DNA from: CATOSD01 sp034422735
Lineage (GTDB): Bacteria > Chloroflexota > Dehalococcoidia > Lucifugimonadales > CATOSD01
Direction of reading: 5' to 3'
Assembly (NCBI GenBank): GCA_034422735.1
Contig: DAOUJL010000082.1
Coordinates: forward strand, 6,507-70,506
Length of the DNA stretch: 64,000 nucleotides
Shown: piece after piece, positions 42,140 through 50,725 of the stretch
Layout of the letters: each line of letters starts with the position of its first letter
Numbering within the stretch: position 1 is the stretch's first letter
Position numbers and translations under genes: made by a program
Notes under the pieces: generated by a model
Told to the model about the DNA's origin: nothing
The model's database searches: none
Seen by the model: the letters and a program-made list of their open reading frames with translations, nothing else

Positions 42140-42952
42140 CTATCGCTTGATCGCCTTGATCGAATACATCAGCGGAATGCCCTCGGCCCCGCCGGGCATA
42201 CGCCACCAGCCGTCCGCGCACAGCTCCAGCATCGGCAGCTGTTGGTAGGCGCTGAACGGGAACTCACGCAGGTGCTCGATCCTGAGGCCCGCGTCCGCCA
42301 GCGCGCTCACCACGTCGCCCAGCGTATGGCACCACTCGAATCCGCGCGTGGTCACGTCGGCGGACGGGTCGGCGTAGCTGCCCGTGCCCTCGAACTCCAT
42401 CGGCTCGTCCGAATGAAAGTAGGGATATCGAAAACGCAGGTCCGTCTGCCCCTCGTCGTCGTCGAACATCCCCGCGAACGGGTGGAACTCCACGATGTGG
42501 AACGCCCCTCCCGGTCGCAGGAAGTGCGCCGCCACGCGCGCCCACGCCGTGAGGTCGGGCAGCCAGCACAGCACGCCGTAGGAGGTGAACACCACGTCGA
42601 ACGCACCCGGTCCGTCCAGTCGGTCCGGCAGGTCGTAAACGCTCGCCTCAACGAAGCGCGCTGGCAGCCCGAGATCGGCGGCCAGCGAGCGCGCGACCTC
42701 AAGAGACGCCGCGGAGAAGTCGATGCCCGTGGCGCGCGCTCCCAGTCTCGCCCAGGAGAGCGTGTCCAGCCCGATGTGGCACTGCATGTGCAGCAGGGAG
42801 CGACCCGAGACGTCGCCGACCTCCTCCAACTCCACACTCTTCAGCGAGGACTGGCCGGCCCGGAACCCGGCGAGATCGTAGAACTCCGACCGGGCGTGAA
42901 TGGGCGCCAGCGCGTCCCACTGGTTACGGTTAAAGTTCATGTACTCATTCAT
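42140..42952 (-). CDS. class I SAM-dependent methyltransferase
   Basis: A 270-residue methyltransferase starting MNEYMNFNRNQWDALA. Motif I is LLHMQCHIGLDTLSWARLGARATGIDFS, motif II region FDVVFTSYGVLCWLPDL, post-motif FLRPGGAFHIVEFHP. The variant CHIG instead of GxGxG is seen in a methyltransferase subgroup with unknown substrates. The frame is open 63 bases further upstream, but the chosen ATG gives the common N-terminus. Confidence 0.82.
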   Translation of the reverse strand: MNEYMNFNRNQWDALAPIHARSEFYDLAGFRAGQSSLKSVELEEVGDVSGRSLLHMQCHIGLDTLSWARLGARATGIDFSAASLEVARSLAADLGLPARFVEASVYDLPDRLDGPGAFDVVFTSYGVLCWLPDLTAWARVAAHFLRPGGAFHIVEFHPFAGMFDDDEGQTDLRFRYPYFHSDEPMEFEGTGSYADPSADVTTRGFEWCHTLGDVVSALADAGLRIEHLREFPFSAYQQLPMLELCADGWWRMPGGAEGIPLMYSIKAIKR

Positions 42953-43037
42953 GTGGTCGTTCGACTCCCTCTCAATCCTGCCCGCGCGTCCGGGCCTGCA
43001 CACGCTGCCGACCATTCTAGCCTAGCGCGCACGGCTT

Positions 43038-43067
43038 TTGAACTGTGGCGGCGCGGTTGTGTATACT
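43038..43067 (+). promoter_or_regulatory. sigma-70-like promoter of the 618-residue membrane protein gene
   Basis: TTGAAC (43038-43043), 18-bp spacer, TATACT (43062-43067), about 65 bp before the ATG. Confidence 0.5.
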
Positions 43068-43133
43068 TCCCCCTCAGTACGGCGCGCACGCTTCGAGGGC
43101 GCATGTAACTCCACACATGCAAAGGGAGAGGCA

Positions 43134-44990
43134 ATGTTACTACGCAGGGTGCTCTCCTTATGTGTGGCCGCGCTCCTGATCCCGCTGCTTGTCCTCCTGG
43201 TCGCGCTGGGCTTCGCGTGCGGCACGGTGCTCCAGCCGGACTATCCCGCCGACCGCTTCGAAGAGGCCGGGCCTTACGACTTCCTCCTTGACCGCCTCCT
43301 GCCCACCATGCTGGACGACGCCCGAAACTCCAAGTCCCTCTCCACGGACGGTACCCTGGAAAACAACCCGCTCGTCGTGCTTGGCGTCTCCAACCGTCAC
43401 CTGGTGGCATGGACGACCAGGGTTGTCCCTCGCAAGTGGTTCGACGAGACCGCGCGCGCGTCCGCGACGGACGTGTGGAAGTACGTGACCGGCGTCAGCG
43501 ACGAATTCACGATCAATCTGCGCCTGCCGATTGAAGACGAGGTGCTCACCGCTGAGACCTCAACCCTCCTCAGGCGTTCCCATCTCTACGACTACGCGGT
43601 CGATTCGCACCTCGCCCCTGCCGCCCAGGAGATTCTGGCCGCCGAGGTGCTGCCCTTCGGGTCGGACCTGAGCGCCGCCCGCGTCGAGTCCGCGGTGCGG
43701 CAGGTCGTGTCGAAAGGCTGGTTCGACGCCCGGGTTTCAGAGGCCGTGGCCGCTTTCGTGCCCTACGCCACCGGAAGCGAGAACGGCTTCGAGGTGAGCA
43801 TGGACCTGGCCGAGCTTGGGCCCGCAGCCACGGCGGAGTACAAGCTGCTGCTGTACGACACCGGCGCCTACGACTCCCTGTACGACTCGATCGTCGAGCC
43901 GGCGGTTCTTACCCTGCATGGCGAGCGAATCGACCTCGCCCCCGGCGTGTCACTTCACACCGAAGACGTGGTGACGGCCATAAGGGACGCAGGCCGGGGA
44001 CAGTGGGCGAAGGATGAGGTAGACAAGGCCGTGGATCAGGTCGCCGGCTACCTGTTCGGGAACACGGACTCGTTCTCGTTTGTGGTGTCGCTTGACCCTA
44101 TCTCGAATGAGGTCGCGTCGCGGCTGGAAGAGGTCGTCCACGGCAGGATTCTGGCGCTGGCCACAGTGACGGGTGGAACCGCCGCGGACGCGCAGGCGCG
44201 ACGCACCGTCGCCGGGCGGGCCGACATAATCCTGGCTGATGTCGCGCCACAGATAGTCGCGCCGCTGAGTGGTGAGGTGACGTTCACGGACTTCGACCTC
44301 CGAGACGCGCTCTCCAGCGAGGACAGGGAGCAGCTCGACGACATCCGAGCCATAATGAGGGACGGCTTCCTCTACACCGAGGAGGACCTTCGCGGCGACA
44401 TCGAACGCAATTTCGACGACCCCGAAAGCGTGGAACAGGCCATCGAGACGGTCCGCGAGCTGTTCTCCGACGGCTGGACGTACACCCACATCGACCTCGA
44501 GAGCGACCTTTCGGCGGACACGGCCGGTCCGTCCGACATCGAGTTCCTGCGCTCCGCGCTTGGGCTTTTGCGCCTTTCGCCGTGGATAGTGTCGGCGCTG
44601 GTGCTGACCGGCCTCGCCGTGCTGTGGCTGGTGGTTCCGGCCGAACGTCGCGTGAAGACGGTGTGGGTTGCGGCGGCTCTCACGGCGGGCTTCCTCACGT
44701 CGCTCCTGTTCTTCGCTGTGGCGTACTTCGCGTCGGACGCGGCCATCGACGCCGCGCGGAAGGCGGCGGTCGACGCGGTCGACAGGCGCGGAGACTTCGC
44801 CGCATCGGGGGTCGTGGCAATTCCCTGGGTGTACAGCATCCTGCAGAGCAGCATGGCAGGCTACACGTCCGGCGTCGCGGTGACTAGTGCCTTGCTGGCG
44901 GCCCTGTCCCTGGGTGGGCTGGCGGCGTCGCTGCGTTGGCCGCAGCTCGAGTCGCTGGCCCGACGCTACGTGTGGCCCCGCCGCGAGTGA
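43134..44990 (+). CDS. large hypothetical membrane protein with extracytoplasmic domain
   Basis: A 618-residue protein of unknown function. An N-terminal hydrophobic segment (LSLCVAALLIPLLVLLVALGFACG, about residues 7-30) anchors it; about 450 residues of soluble, acidic sequence follow, predicted outside; the C-terminus has helices at about 512-530, 541-565 and 590-603 (WIVSALVLTGLAVLWLVV and AALTAGFLTSLLFFAVAYF). No cysteine cluster, nucleotide motif or protease motif is seen. The ATG follows AAGGGAGAGG. Homologues could be lineage-specific. Confidence 0.75.
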   Translation: MLLRRVLSLCVAALLIPLLVLLVALGFACGTVLQPDYPADRFEEAGPYDFLLDRLLPTMLDDARNSKSLSTDGTLENNPLVVLGVSNRHLVAWTTRVVPRKWFDETARASATDVWKYVTGVSDEFTINLRLPIEDEVLTAETSTLLRRSHLYDYAVDSHLAPAAQEILAAEVLPFGSDLSAARVESAVRQVVSKGWFDARVSEAVAAFVPYATGSENGFEVSMDLAELGPAATAEYKLLLYDTGAYDSLYDSIVEPAVLTLHGERIDLAPGVSLHTEDVVTAIRDAGRGQWAKDEVDKAVDQVAGYLFGNTDSFSFVVSLDPISNEVASRLEEVVHGRILALATVTGGTAADAQARRTVAGRADIILADVAPQIVAPLSGEVTFTDFDLRDALSSEDREQLDDIRAIMRDGFLYTEEDLRGDIERNFDDPESVEQAIETVRELFSDGWTYTHIDLESDLSADTAGPSDIEFLRSALGLLRLSPWIVSALVLTGLAVLWLVVPAERRVKTVWVAAALTAGFLTSLLFFAVAYFASDAAIDAARKAAVDAVDRRGDFAASGVVAIPWVYSILQSSMAGYTSGVAVTSALLAALSLGGLAASLRWPQLESLARRYVWPRRE

Positions 44991-45015
44991 CCAACCGCCG
45001 ACCCATTGGGACCGC

Positions 45016-45043
45016 TTGGGTTTCGTGCGGAATGATGTATAAT
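45016..45043 (+). promoter_or_regulatory. sigma-70-like promoter of the IscA-like gene
   Basis: TTGGGT (45016-45021), 16-bp spacer, TATAAT (45038-45043), about 70 bp before the ATG. Confidence 0.55.
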
Positions 45044-45116
45044 GAACGAGAATCGCCGCCGCGACTCGAGTCACGGCGATTGGGAGACATGCTTAGCGAC
45101 CAGGGGAGTACCGCAT

Positions 45117-45479
45117 ATGCAGCAGATGACGCGACGCACGCCACCACAGCCCCTCACCATAAACATCAGCAAGGACGCTGCTGACCACGTCCGCCAGTTT
45201 GCGGCGCAGGCCGGCAAGCCCGACTCGAATCTGCGCGTGGGCGTCAAGGGCGGCGGATGCTCAGGACTGACCTACGTGCTCGACCTGGTTGACGGTCCGG
45301 GCGACAACGACAAGACCGTCGAAGAACACGGCATCGAGTTGTACGTGGACAAGAAGTCCTACGTCTTCCTGGCCGGCACGGTGCTCGAATATTCCGGCGG
45401 GCTCAACGGCAAGGGCTTCGTCTTCAACAACCCCAACGCCAAGACGACCTGCGGCTGCGGCACCTCGTTCAGCGTGTAG
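45117..45479 (+). CDS. A-type iron-sulfur carrier protein (IscA/ErpA-like)
   Basis: A 120-residue HesB/IscA family protein that carries Fe-S clusters to apoproteins. The three cysteines are in VKGGGCSGLTYVLDL and the C-terminal KTTCGCGTSFSV, the family signature. ATG chosen because AGGGGAG lies about 9 bases upstream; a second ATG three codons later is possible. The next gene encodes YgfZ, also tied to Fe-S enzyme maintenance. Confidence 0.95.
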   Translation: MQQMTRRTPPQPLTINISKDAADHVRQFAAQAGKPDSNLRVGVKGGGCSGLTYVLDLVDGPGDNDKTVEEHGIELYVDKKSYVFLAGTVLEYSGGLNGKGFVFNNPNAKTTCGCGTSFSV

Positions 45480-45521
45480 TCCGAAACAACCGCGAGTCAC
45501 AGCCCCCAGCGAGAAACGCCC

Positions 45522-46553
45522 GTGTCCACCAGCGCACAAGTAGAGGCACTCCCCGATAGCTGCACGTCTCTCCGCGAGGAGTACGACGCACTCACTGGCG
45601 CAGTCGGGCTGGTGCGACGGTCGCACGTCGGCCGCCTTGAGCTAACCGGCGAGGACGCGCTCGATCTGCTCAACAGGCTCAGCACCAACAAGCTGGAGGA
45701 CCTGACGCCCGGCGCGGGCGTGGGCAGCGTGCTAACCTCAGCCAAGGGCAGAATCGTCGACCTGCTGCTGGTGCTCATGCTGGAGGACCGGCTTCTGCTA
45801 CTCGTCGGCCCGGACGCGCGGGAGCGAGTGGCGGAGTGGATCGACTTCTACACGTTCGTCGAGGAGGTGACCGTACGCGACGTCACCCCAGACACCGCCA
45901 TGTTCTCGCTGGTCGGCCCGGGAGCCGTCGCCCTCGTAGAAGAGTTGGCCGGCGAAAGCGTGGCGACAATGCCATCGTACGGCGTGCAATCGGCCAGCCT
46001 CGGCGGCGTGAACGTAACCGTTGTGCGCGAAGATTTCGGCGCGCTGCCCGGATTCGACGTCATAGCGTCCGCGGAAGACGGCGAGCGGCTGTGGCGCTAC
46101 CTGGTCGAGCGCACCTCGGGAGATGGCGCCAAGCCCGTCGGCTCGCTCGCACTGGAGACCGTCCGCGTGGAGCAGGGAGTGCCCGCTCCCGGATTGGAAC
46201 TGTCCGAGGACTACAACCCCCTGGAGGCCGGGCTCCTCGAGCACATCAGTTTCAACAAGGGATGCTACATCGGGCAGGAGGTTATCGCGCGGCTGGACAC
46301 CTACAAGAAAGTGTCCAAGTACCTCGTCGGCCTATCATGGGACGGCCAGGATCTGCCGCCCGCCGGAGCGAGCCTGACCGTCGACGGCAAGCGATCCGGC
46401 GTGGTGACTTCGGCGGTGAAATCGGAGCGGCTCCAACGGGGTATTGGTCTTGGCTACGTGCGCAAGGCCCACGCCGAGCCCGGGTCGGTGCTCGCACTAG
46501 AACAAGACGGCGCGGAGATCGAGGTTCGGGTAGAGACGCTGCCGTTCAGATAG
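45522..46553 (+). CDS. ygfZ: folate-binding protein YgfZ (GcvT-fold)
   Basis: A 343-residue tetrahydrofolate-binding protein needed for the activity of some Fe-S enzymes, notably MiaB in E. coli. The diagnostic motif K-G-C-Y-I-G-Q-E is in SFNKGCYIGQEVIARLDTY. The GcvT-like fold opens with RLELTGEDALDLLNRLSTNKLEDL. GTG start, 42 bp after the IscA-like gene. Its end overlaps the convergent fabL gene by 8 bases. Confidence 0.9.
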   Translation: MSTSAQVEALPDSCTSLREEYDALTGAVGLVRRSHVGRLELTGEDALDLLNRLSTNKLEDLTPGAGVGSVLTSAKGRIVDLLLVLMLEDRLLLLVGPDARERVAEWIDFYTFVEEVTVRDVTPDTAMFSLVGPGAVALVEELAGESVATMPSYGVQSASLGGVNVTVVREDFGALPGFDVIASAEDGERLWRYLVERTSGDGAKPVGSLALETVRVEQGVPAPGLELSEDYNPLEAGLLEHISFNKGCYIGQEVIARLDTYKKVSKYLVGLSWDGQDLPPAGASLTVDGKRSGVVTSAVKSERLQRGIGLGYVRKAHAEPGSVLALEQDGAEIEVRVETLPFR

Positions 46554-47295
46554 TCAGCGAAACGCCGCCGTCCACCACCAGCACCTGCCCCCTTATCATG
46601 CGAGCCGCGTCGGTGCACAGGAACGCCACCACGCGGGCGATGTCCTCCCCGGTAACCGACCTGCCGTCCAGCGTGGTCTTGGTAGCGCTCACCATCTCCT
46701 CCCTGTTCGGAAACGAGTCGAACGCGCCGGTTTCCACGTAACCGCCCGAAACGGCGTTGACCGAAATGCCCTTCTCGGCCAGCTCGACCGCGAGGTACCG
46801 CGTCATCGACTCCAGCGCCGCCTTGGACACCCCGACTGAGAAGTAGTAGGGCAGCACCTTGTGAGATCCTTGGCTGGTGATGTTCACCACGCTTCCGCCC
46901 CGGGTCATGAGCCTCGAAGCCTCGATGGCGCACAGCCACGGAGCCTTCGCGTTGATGTCCAGCGCCCAGTCCCAGTGCTTTTCGCGCAACTCTCCGGCGG
47001 GCCGCTGGACGCCGGAGGCGGCATTGTTGACTAGGACGTCGAGCGCTCCGAATTCGGCCTCGACGCGGGCGAAAATCTGGCTGATCCTGGCCGAGTCGCC
47101 CAGGTGTGCCCGGATGCTGACGCAGCGGACGCCCTCGCTCTCGACGTCGCGCCGCGTCTGCTCGGCGGCTGTGGAATTGGAGCGGTAGTTGAAAGCCACG
47201 TCGGCGCCGCGCCGCGCGAACTCCAGCGCTATAGCGCGTCCGATGCCACGAGATCCCCCCGTGACGAGGACGGCCTTGCCCTCGAAGTCTCTCAT
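46546..47295 (-). CDS. fabL: enoyl-[acyl-carrier-protein] reductase III (FabL type)
   Basis: A 249-residue SDR. TGGSRGIG nucleotide motif at the N-terminus. It shares the specific B. subtilis FabL features NNAASGVQRPAGELREKHWDWALDINAKA, SVGVSKAALESMTRYLAVEL, NAVSGGYVETGAFDSFPNREE and MIRGQVLVVDGG, distinguishing it from FabG. FabL reduces enoyl-ACP with NADPH in fatty-acid elongation. Last gene of the minus-strand operon HadA-like - MaoC - plsX - fabG - fabL. Confidence 0.88.
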   Translation of the reverse strand: MRDFEGKAVLVTGGSRGIGRAIALEFARRGADVAFNYRSNSTAAEQTRRDVESEGVRCVSIRAHLGDSARISQIFARVEAEFGALDVLVNNAASGVQRPAGELREKHWDWALDINAKAPWLCAIEASRLMTRGGSVVNITSQGSHKVLPYYFSVGVSKAALESMTRYLAVELAEKGISVNAVSGGYVETGAFDSFPNREEMVSATKTTLDGRSVTGEDIARVVAFLCTDAARMIRGQVLVVDGGVSLTI

Positions 47296-47352
47296 TTCGG
47301 TCGTTCGGTCTCCCCGGCGGTGGTTGCGCGCCTTGCGCGAGCCGCGGCCGCG

Positions 47353-48105
47353 CTAGATGGCCATTCCGCCGTCGACGCTGATCACCTGGCCGGTCATGTA
47401 GCTGGCCTTTTCGCTGGCAACGAAGGCCGCGAGGTGGGCCACGTCGTCGACCTCCCCGAAGTGTCCCTGGGGAATCCACGTCATAATCCGGTCCTTCTGC
47501 TCCTGCGTCAGGCCGGCCACCGTGTCGGTGCTGATATAGCCGGGCGTTATGGTGTTCACGGTGATGTTGCGCGTGGCGATCTCCTTGGCCAGCGCCTTGG
47601 TGAATCCGATGAGCCCGGCCTTGGAGGCGGAGTAGTTGGCCTGGCCCACGTTGCCGCGAATTCCGACCACCGAGCCGATGTTGATTATGCGCCCCCAGCG
47701 CCCCCGCATCATGCCGCGCAGCGCCGCCCGTGTGCAGTAGAACGTGCCGGTCAGGTTGGTGGCCAGCACGCGATCCCACGCCCTGTCGGACATCCTGATC
47801 AACAGACCGTCGTCTATGATTCCGGCGTTGTTCACCAAGATGTCGATGCGTCCCCACGTACCGTTCACCTCATCGACCATCGCCGTGACCTGCTCCAGGT
47901 CGCTCACGTCCGCGTGGACGGTGAACGCCTCGACACCGGTCTCTTTGATGGTGTCGACGACGACGTTCGCCTCATCCTGCGAGGTGTTGTAATTGACAGC
48001 CACCTTGACGCCCTGTTCCGCCAGCCGCAGGGCGATGGCTCTGCCAATGCCCTTGGAGGCGCCGGTGACAAGTGCGGCTTTTCCTTCTATGTCCGATCTG
48101 CTCAA
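47353..48105 (-). CDS. fabG: 3-oxoacyl-[acyl-carrier-protein] reductase
   Basis: A 250-residue SDR reductase of the elongation cycle. Visible: ALVTGASKGIGRAIALRL, LVNNAGIIDDGLLIRMSDRAWDRVLATNLTG, NIGSVVGIRGNVGQANYSASKAGLIGFTKALAKE with Ser-Tyr-Lys, and ITPGYISTDTVAGLT, the standard FabG pattern. TTG start with GGGAGG just upstream. Lies between plsX and fabL. Confidence 0.94.
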   Translation of the reverse strand: MSRSDIEGKAALVTGASKGIGRAIALRLAEQGVKVAVNYNTSQDEANVVVDTIKETGVEAFTVHADVSDLEQVTAMVDEVNGTWGRIDILVNNAGIIDDGLLIRMSDRAWDRVLATNLTGTFYCTRAALRGMMRGRWGRIINIGSVVGIRGNVGQANYSASKAGLIGFTKALAKEIATRNITVNTITPGYISTDTVAGLTQEQKDRIMTWIPQGHFGEVDDVAHLAAFVASEKASYMTGQVISVDGGMAI

Positions 48106-48160
48106 CTCGCCTCCCTGAATAGCAAAACGATCGATTGGCCCGGCGCGACGAGTTTTCGCG

Positions 48161-49183
48161 CTAGCCCGCGACCCTGCTTCTGACGCTTGAGATCTCTTCG
48201 TTCAGCTCGCTCACGAACTGGCTGTCCACGGCTCTCTTGGCCGTGAAGATGGCGCGTTTGACGGCCGTGCGCCTGGCGCGGCCGTGTCCAACGATGCTCA
48301 CGCCATTGACGCCAAATATCGGGCCGCCTCCCCAGGTCTCGGCAACGTTGTTCAGCTCGTAGACCTCGGCTACGATACGCTCCAACTCCCCTGCGGGCAG
48401 ACTGTCGCCCAGCGCATCGCGCAGGTGGCCGGAGAACGCCTGCCCCAGTCCCTCTGTCAACTTCATTACGACGTTGCCGACGAACCCGTCGCAGACCACG
48501 ACCTCCGCGGGGCCGAATGGCAGCTCGTTGGCCTCGACGTTGCCAATGAAGTCCAGTCCGCTCTTCTTCAGCAACTCCGTGGCCTCTTTCACCTGGCTAT
48601 TGCCTTTTCCCGCCTCGCTGCCCACACTCAGTAGCGCCACCCGTGGCCTCTCGATGCCCCAGAACTTGCGGGCAAACACCTCGCCTATCACGCCGAACGT
48701 GAGTAGCTGAGCGGGGCGTGAGTCCACGTTCGCCCCCAGATCGATTATGGCCGTCCGTGGGGCTAGACCCACCGCGGGGCCGCCGATGGCAGGGCGCTCC
48801 ACGCCCTCCGGCATCCCGAGCACCACGGCGGCGGCGGCCATCGCGGCGCCGGTCGATCCCATGGACACGCAGGCGTCCGCCAGCCCGTACTTGACCAGGC
48901 CGGTTGCCACGATTACGGATGCCCTGGGATTCTGGCGCAGGGCGAGCGCGGGCGATTCGCCCTCGCGCACGTAGCCCTCGGAAGGCACGACCGTAATCGG
49001 CATGCCCTCGACGTTGTGACGATCTAGCTCGTCGCGCAGCGTGTCCTCGTCTCCAACGAGACGCACGTCCACGTCGTACTCCGCGACGGCCTCCACCGCG
49101 CCCGCGACGAGTTCAGCCGGCGCGTGGTCACCACCCATCGCGTCCAGGGCTATCTTGGTGCGCCTTTGCCTGCGGCTGGTCAA
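48161..49183 (-). CDS. plsX: phosphate acyltransferase
   Basis: Converts acyl-ACP to acyl phosphate for phosphatidic acid synthesis. A 340-residue protein with KIALDAMGGDHAPAELVAGAVEA, SMGSTGAAMAAAAVVLGM, VVCDGFVGNVVMKLTEGL and GGGPIFGVNGVSIVGHGRA. Start is TTG with GGAG 8 bases upstream. It links the fatty-acid genes to phospholipid synthesis, where cdsA (23346-24143) acts later. Confidence 0.95.
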   Translation of the reverse strand: MTSRRQRRTKIALDAMGGDHAPAELVAGAVEAVAEYDVDVRLVGDEDTLRDELDRHNVEGMPITVVPSEGYVREGESPALALRQNPRASVIVATGLVKYGLADACVSMGSTGAAMAAAAVVLGMPEGVERPAIGGPAVGLAPRTAIIDLGANVDSRPAQLLTFGVIGEVFARKFWGIERPRVALLSVGSEAGKGNSQVKEATELLKKSGLDFIGNVEANELPFGPAEVVVCDGFVGNVVMKLTEGLGQAFSGHLRDALGDSLPAGELERIVAEVYELNNVAETWGGGPIFGVNGVSIVGHGRARRTAVKRAIFTAKRAVDSQFVSELNEEISSVRSRVAG

Positions 49184-49198
49184 GTCACGGTCTCCGAT

Positions 49199-49612
49199 TC
49201 ACGTTGCGGCCACCACGCTGGCGTCGCCACTTATCACAACGCCGCCGTCCTGGTTCTTCACGCCCACGCCGCACCGGATTACGGTCTGTCCGTCCTCTTC
49301 CTCCACACTCTTCACCTGTCCATGGGCCGTCAGGGTGTCCCCGGGGTAGGAGGGGGCGCGCAGCCGCAGTTTCAGCTTGCCCGTCGAGGACCAGCTATCG
49401 CCGTAGGCGCGCGTCATCATCTCGGATATGAAGGCAATGACCATCATGCCGTGGGCGATGGTGCCCCCGAACTGGGTTGTGGCGGCAAACTCCTGGTCCA
49501 GGTGAATCGGATTGAAGTCTCCGGCGGCGTGTGCGTACCGCTCGATACGCTGCTGGGTGATCTTCCGTTCGATGGTGGGCAACTCCGCGCCCTGTGTCGT
49601 GTAGCCACGCAT
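49199..49612 (-). CDS. MaoC-like (HadB-type) hydratase/dehydratase
   Basis: A 137-residue single hot-dog protein with the hydratase 2 motif: YAHAAGDFNPIHLDQEFAATTQFGGTIAHGMMVIAF, including the catalytic Asp and His of R-specific hydratases. The start ATG is taken 2 bases after the preceding gene stop. With the HadA-like protein it resembles the HadAB dehydratase pair of mycobacterial fatty-acid synthesis; an R-hydratase role alone is also possible. Confidence 0.87.
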   Translation of the reverse strand: MRGYTTQGAELPTIERKITQQRIERYAHAAGDFNPIHLDQEFAATTQFGGTIAHGMMVIAFISEMMTRAYGDSWSSTGKLKLRLRAPSYPGDTLTAHGQVKSVEEEDGQTVIRCGVGVKNQDGGVVISGDASVVAAT

Positions 49613-49614
49613 CT

Positions 49615-50031
49615 TTACTCGCCGGGCCGCTGCATCGGCAACATCACGGTGCTCTTGCCGCTGAGCGCCGCGCGACCCTGGGCGTCCGTCGCCTCCAGGC
49701 TCACGACGATGACGCGCATTCCGCGCCGGACGGAATTCTGCAGCACCTGGGCGCGGCATTCGAGCGTTTCGCCAACTGCGACGGACCTGGTGAACTCGAG
49801 CTCCTGCGCGAGGTGCAGCGAGCCGCCGGGAAGGTCGAGTGCGCGAATCACGCCTCGGAAGCTCAACGCCGCGACCGCCATCGCGGGCGCAAGCGGCGGG
49901 TCGTCGTCAGACGCAAGCGGTGTCTCGTCGCCGATGGCATCCACGTAACGCGCCACGGTCTCGTCGTCCAAGGACAGTTTGTCGCTCGCCAACTGGCTGC
50001 CGGGCGTCAGCGAAGCGTAGTCTACCGGCAA
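49615..50031 (-). CDS. FAS1-like dehydratase (HadA-type, MaoC N-terminal domain)
   Basis: A 138-residue hot-dog protein. VARYVDAIGDETPLA and LAQELEFTRSVAVGETLECRAQV are typical of the FAS1-like dehydratase domain (MaoC_dehydrat_N); the catalytic Asp-His pair of the MaoC protein is absent, as in HadA. TTG start, with GGAG 10 bases upstream, is preferred to the more distal start at 50088. It ends 2 bases before the MaoC gene, so the two are very likely subunits of one enzyme. Confidence 0.8.
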   Translation of the reverse strand: MPVDYASLTPGSQLASDKLSLDDETVARYVDAIGDETPLASDDDPPLAPAMAVAALSFRGVIRALDLPGGSLHLAQELEFTRSVAVGETLECRAQVLQNSVRRGMRVIVVSLEATDAQGRAALSGKSTVMLPMQRPGE

Positions 50032-50725
50032 AATCGCTGTTCTCCAAAGTGATTGTAGGATTATAGTGGGGCAGGCGTGGCAAAGCAACGAACGGGGAAC
50101 TGCCGAGCCTGGCTAGCACTACCTCGTGCCTCCCCCCCACCCCGAAAATTCCGTCACTTTCCTGCGCCACGCGTTCCCCATCCCTGCCTCAGACCTACCT
50201 CACACTCGCCCCGCTCCGTGCCCACACCTGCGCTATTTCTTCCCACAAATCCGACCCGACCCCGCGATTTCGGCCCTGATTCCGCACATTCGCCACTCCC
50301 GTTGCGCCGTGCGCACATACGTGCTATCATTCTATACGGCAGGGGGCGGGTTTCAATCCCGCCCGCGGGACCGACCCGCCACCGGACATCCGTCGGGACG
50401 TCGAAAACCGTCCACTGACCACCGGCCACCGACCACTGACACCGTCCTCTTCTGCCCCGCGACGCGACGCTTATGCCCTGAATTGCCCACGCCGGCATTA
50501 CAGAACTGGGCAGCTCCGCCGGCGCACCCAGCTACGGATCGCGCAGAATGGCGCAGAATCGAGCAGATTTTTCTCTCCCGCCTCCGCGAGGGAACGAAGA
50601 ATCTCTGGACGCGCCGGCAAACCGACGCGGTCTCCGCCCAGTTTCGGGGCCTTGCGCCTGTTATGCCGCCGCCTTAAAATGCCGAGCTAGAAGTCAATTT
50701 TTCAGCGGAGTGAAGGAGATTCCAA
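50032..50725. other. 694-bp intergenic region with repeated elements
   Basis: No supported gene. From about 50120 to 50300 the plus strand is rich in C and poor in G. At 50303-50573 lies copy B of the promoter plus 47-bp element. A strong hairpin GGGCGGG / CCCGCCC with a 7-base loop lies at 50344-50364, just after the predicted transcription start. Confidence 0.6.
50303..50573 (+). ncRNA. candidate transcribed element, copy B (promoter + 47-bp conserved segment)
   Basis: TTGCGC (50303-50308), 17-bp spacer ending GCACATACGTGC, TATCAT (50326-50331); hairpin at 50344-50364; the 47-bp segment at 50527-50573 (CCCAGCTACGG to GCAGATTTTTC). It points at the SelA-like gene 153 bp further on, so it could be its leader or a separate RNA. 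Confidence 0.45.

Noticed and set aside
49615..50088. Start of the HadA-like gene at the distal 50088 position
   Set aside because: The extra 19 residues are not typical of the family and the TTG at 50031 has a GGAG at a suitable distance.
50344..50364. Hairpin GGGCGGG-TTTCAAT-CCCGCCC that looks like a tRNA T-arm or a CRISPR repeat half
   Set aside because: The loop lacks the TTC position pattern of a T-loop, no other cloverleaf arms could be found on either side, and there is no second copy as in an array.
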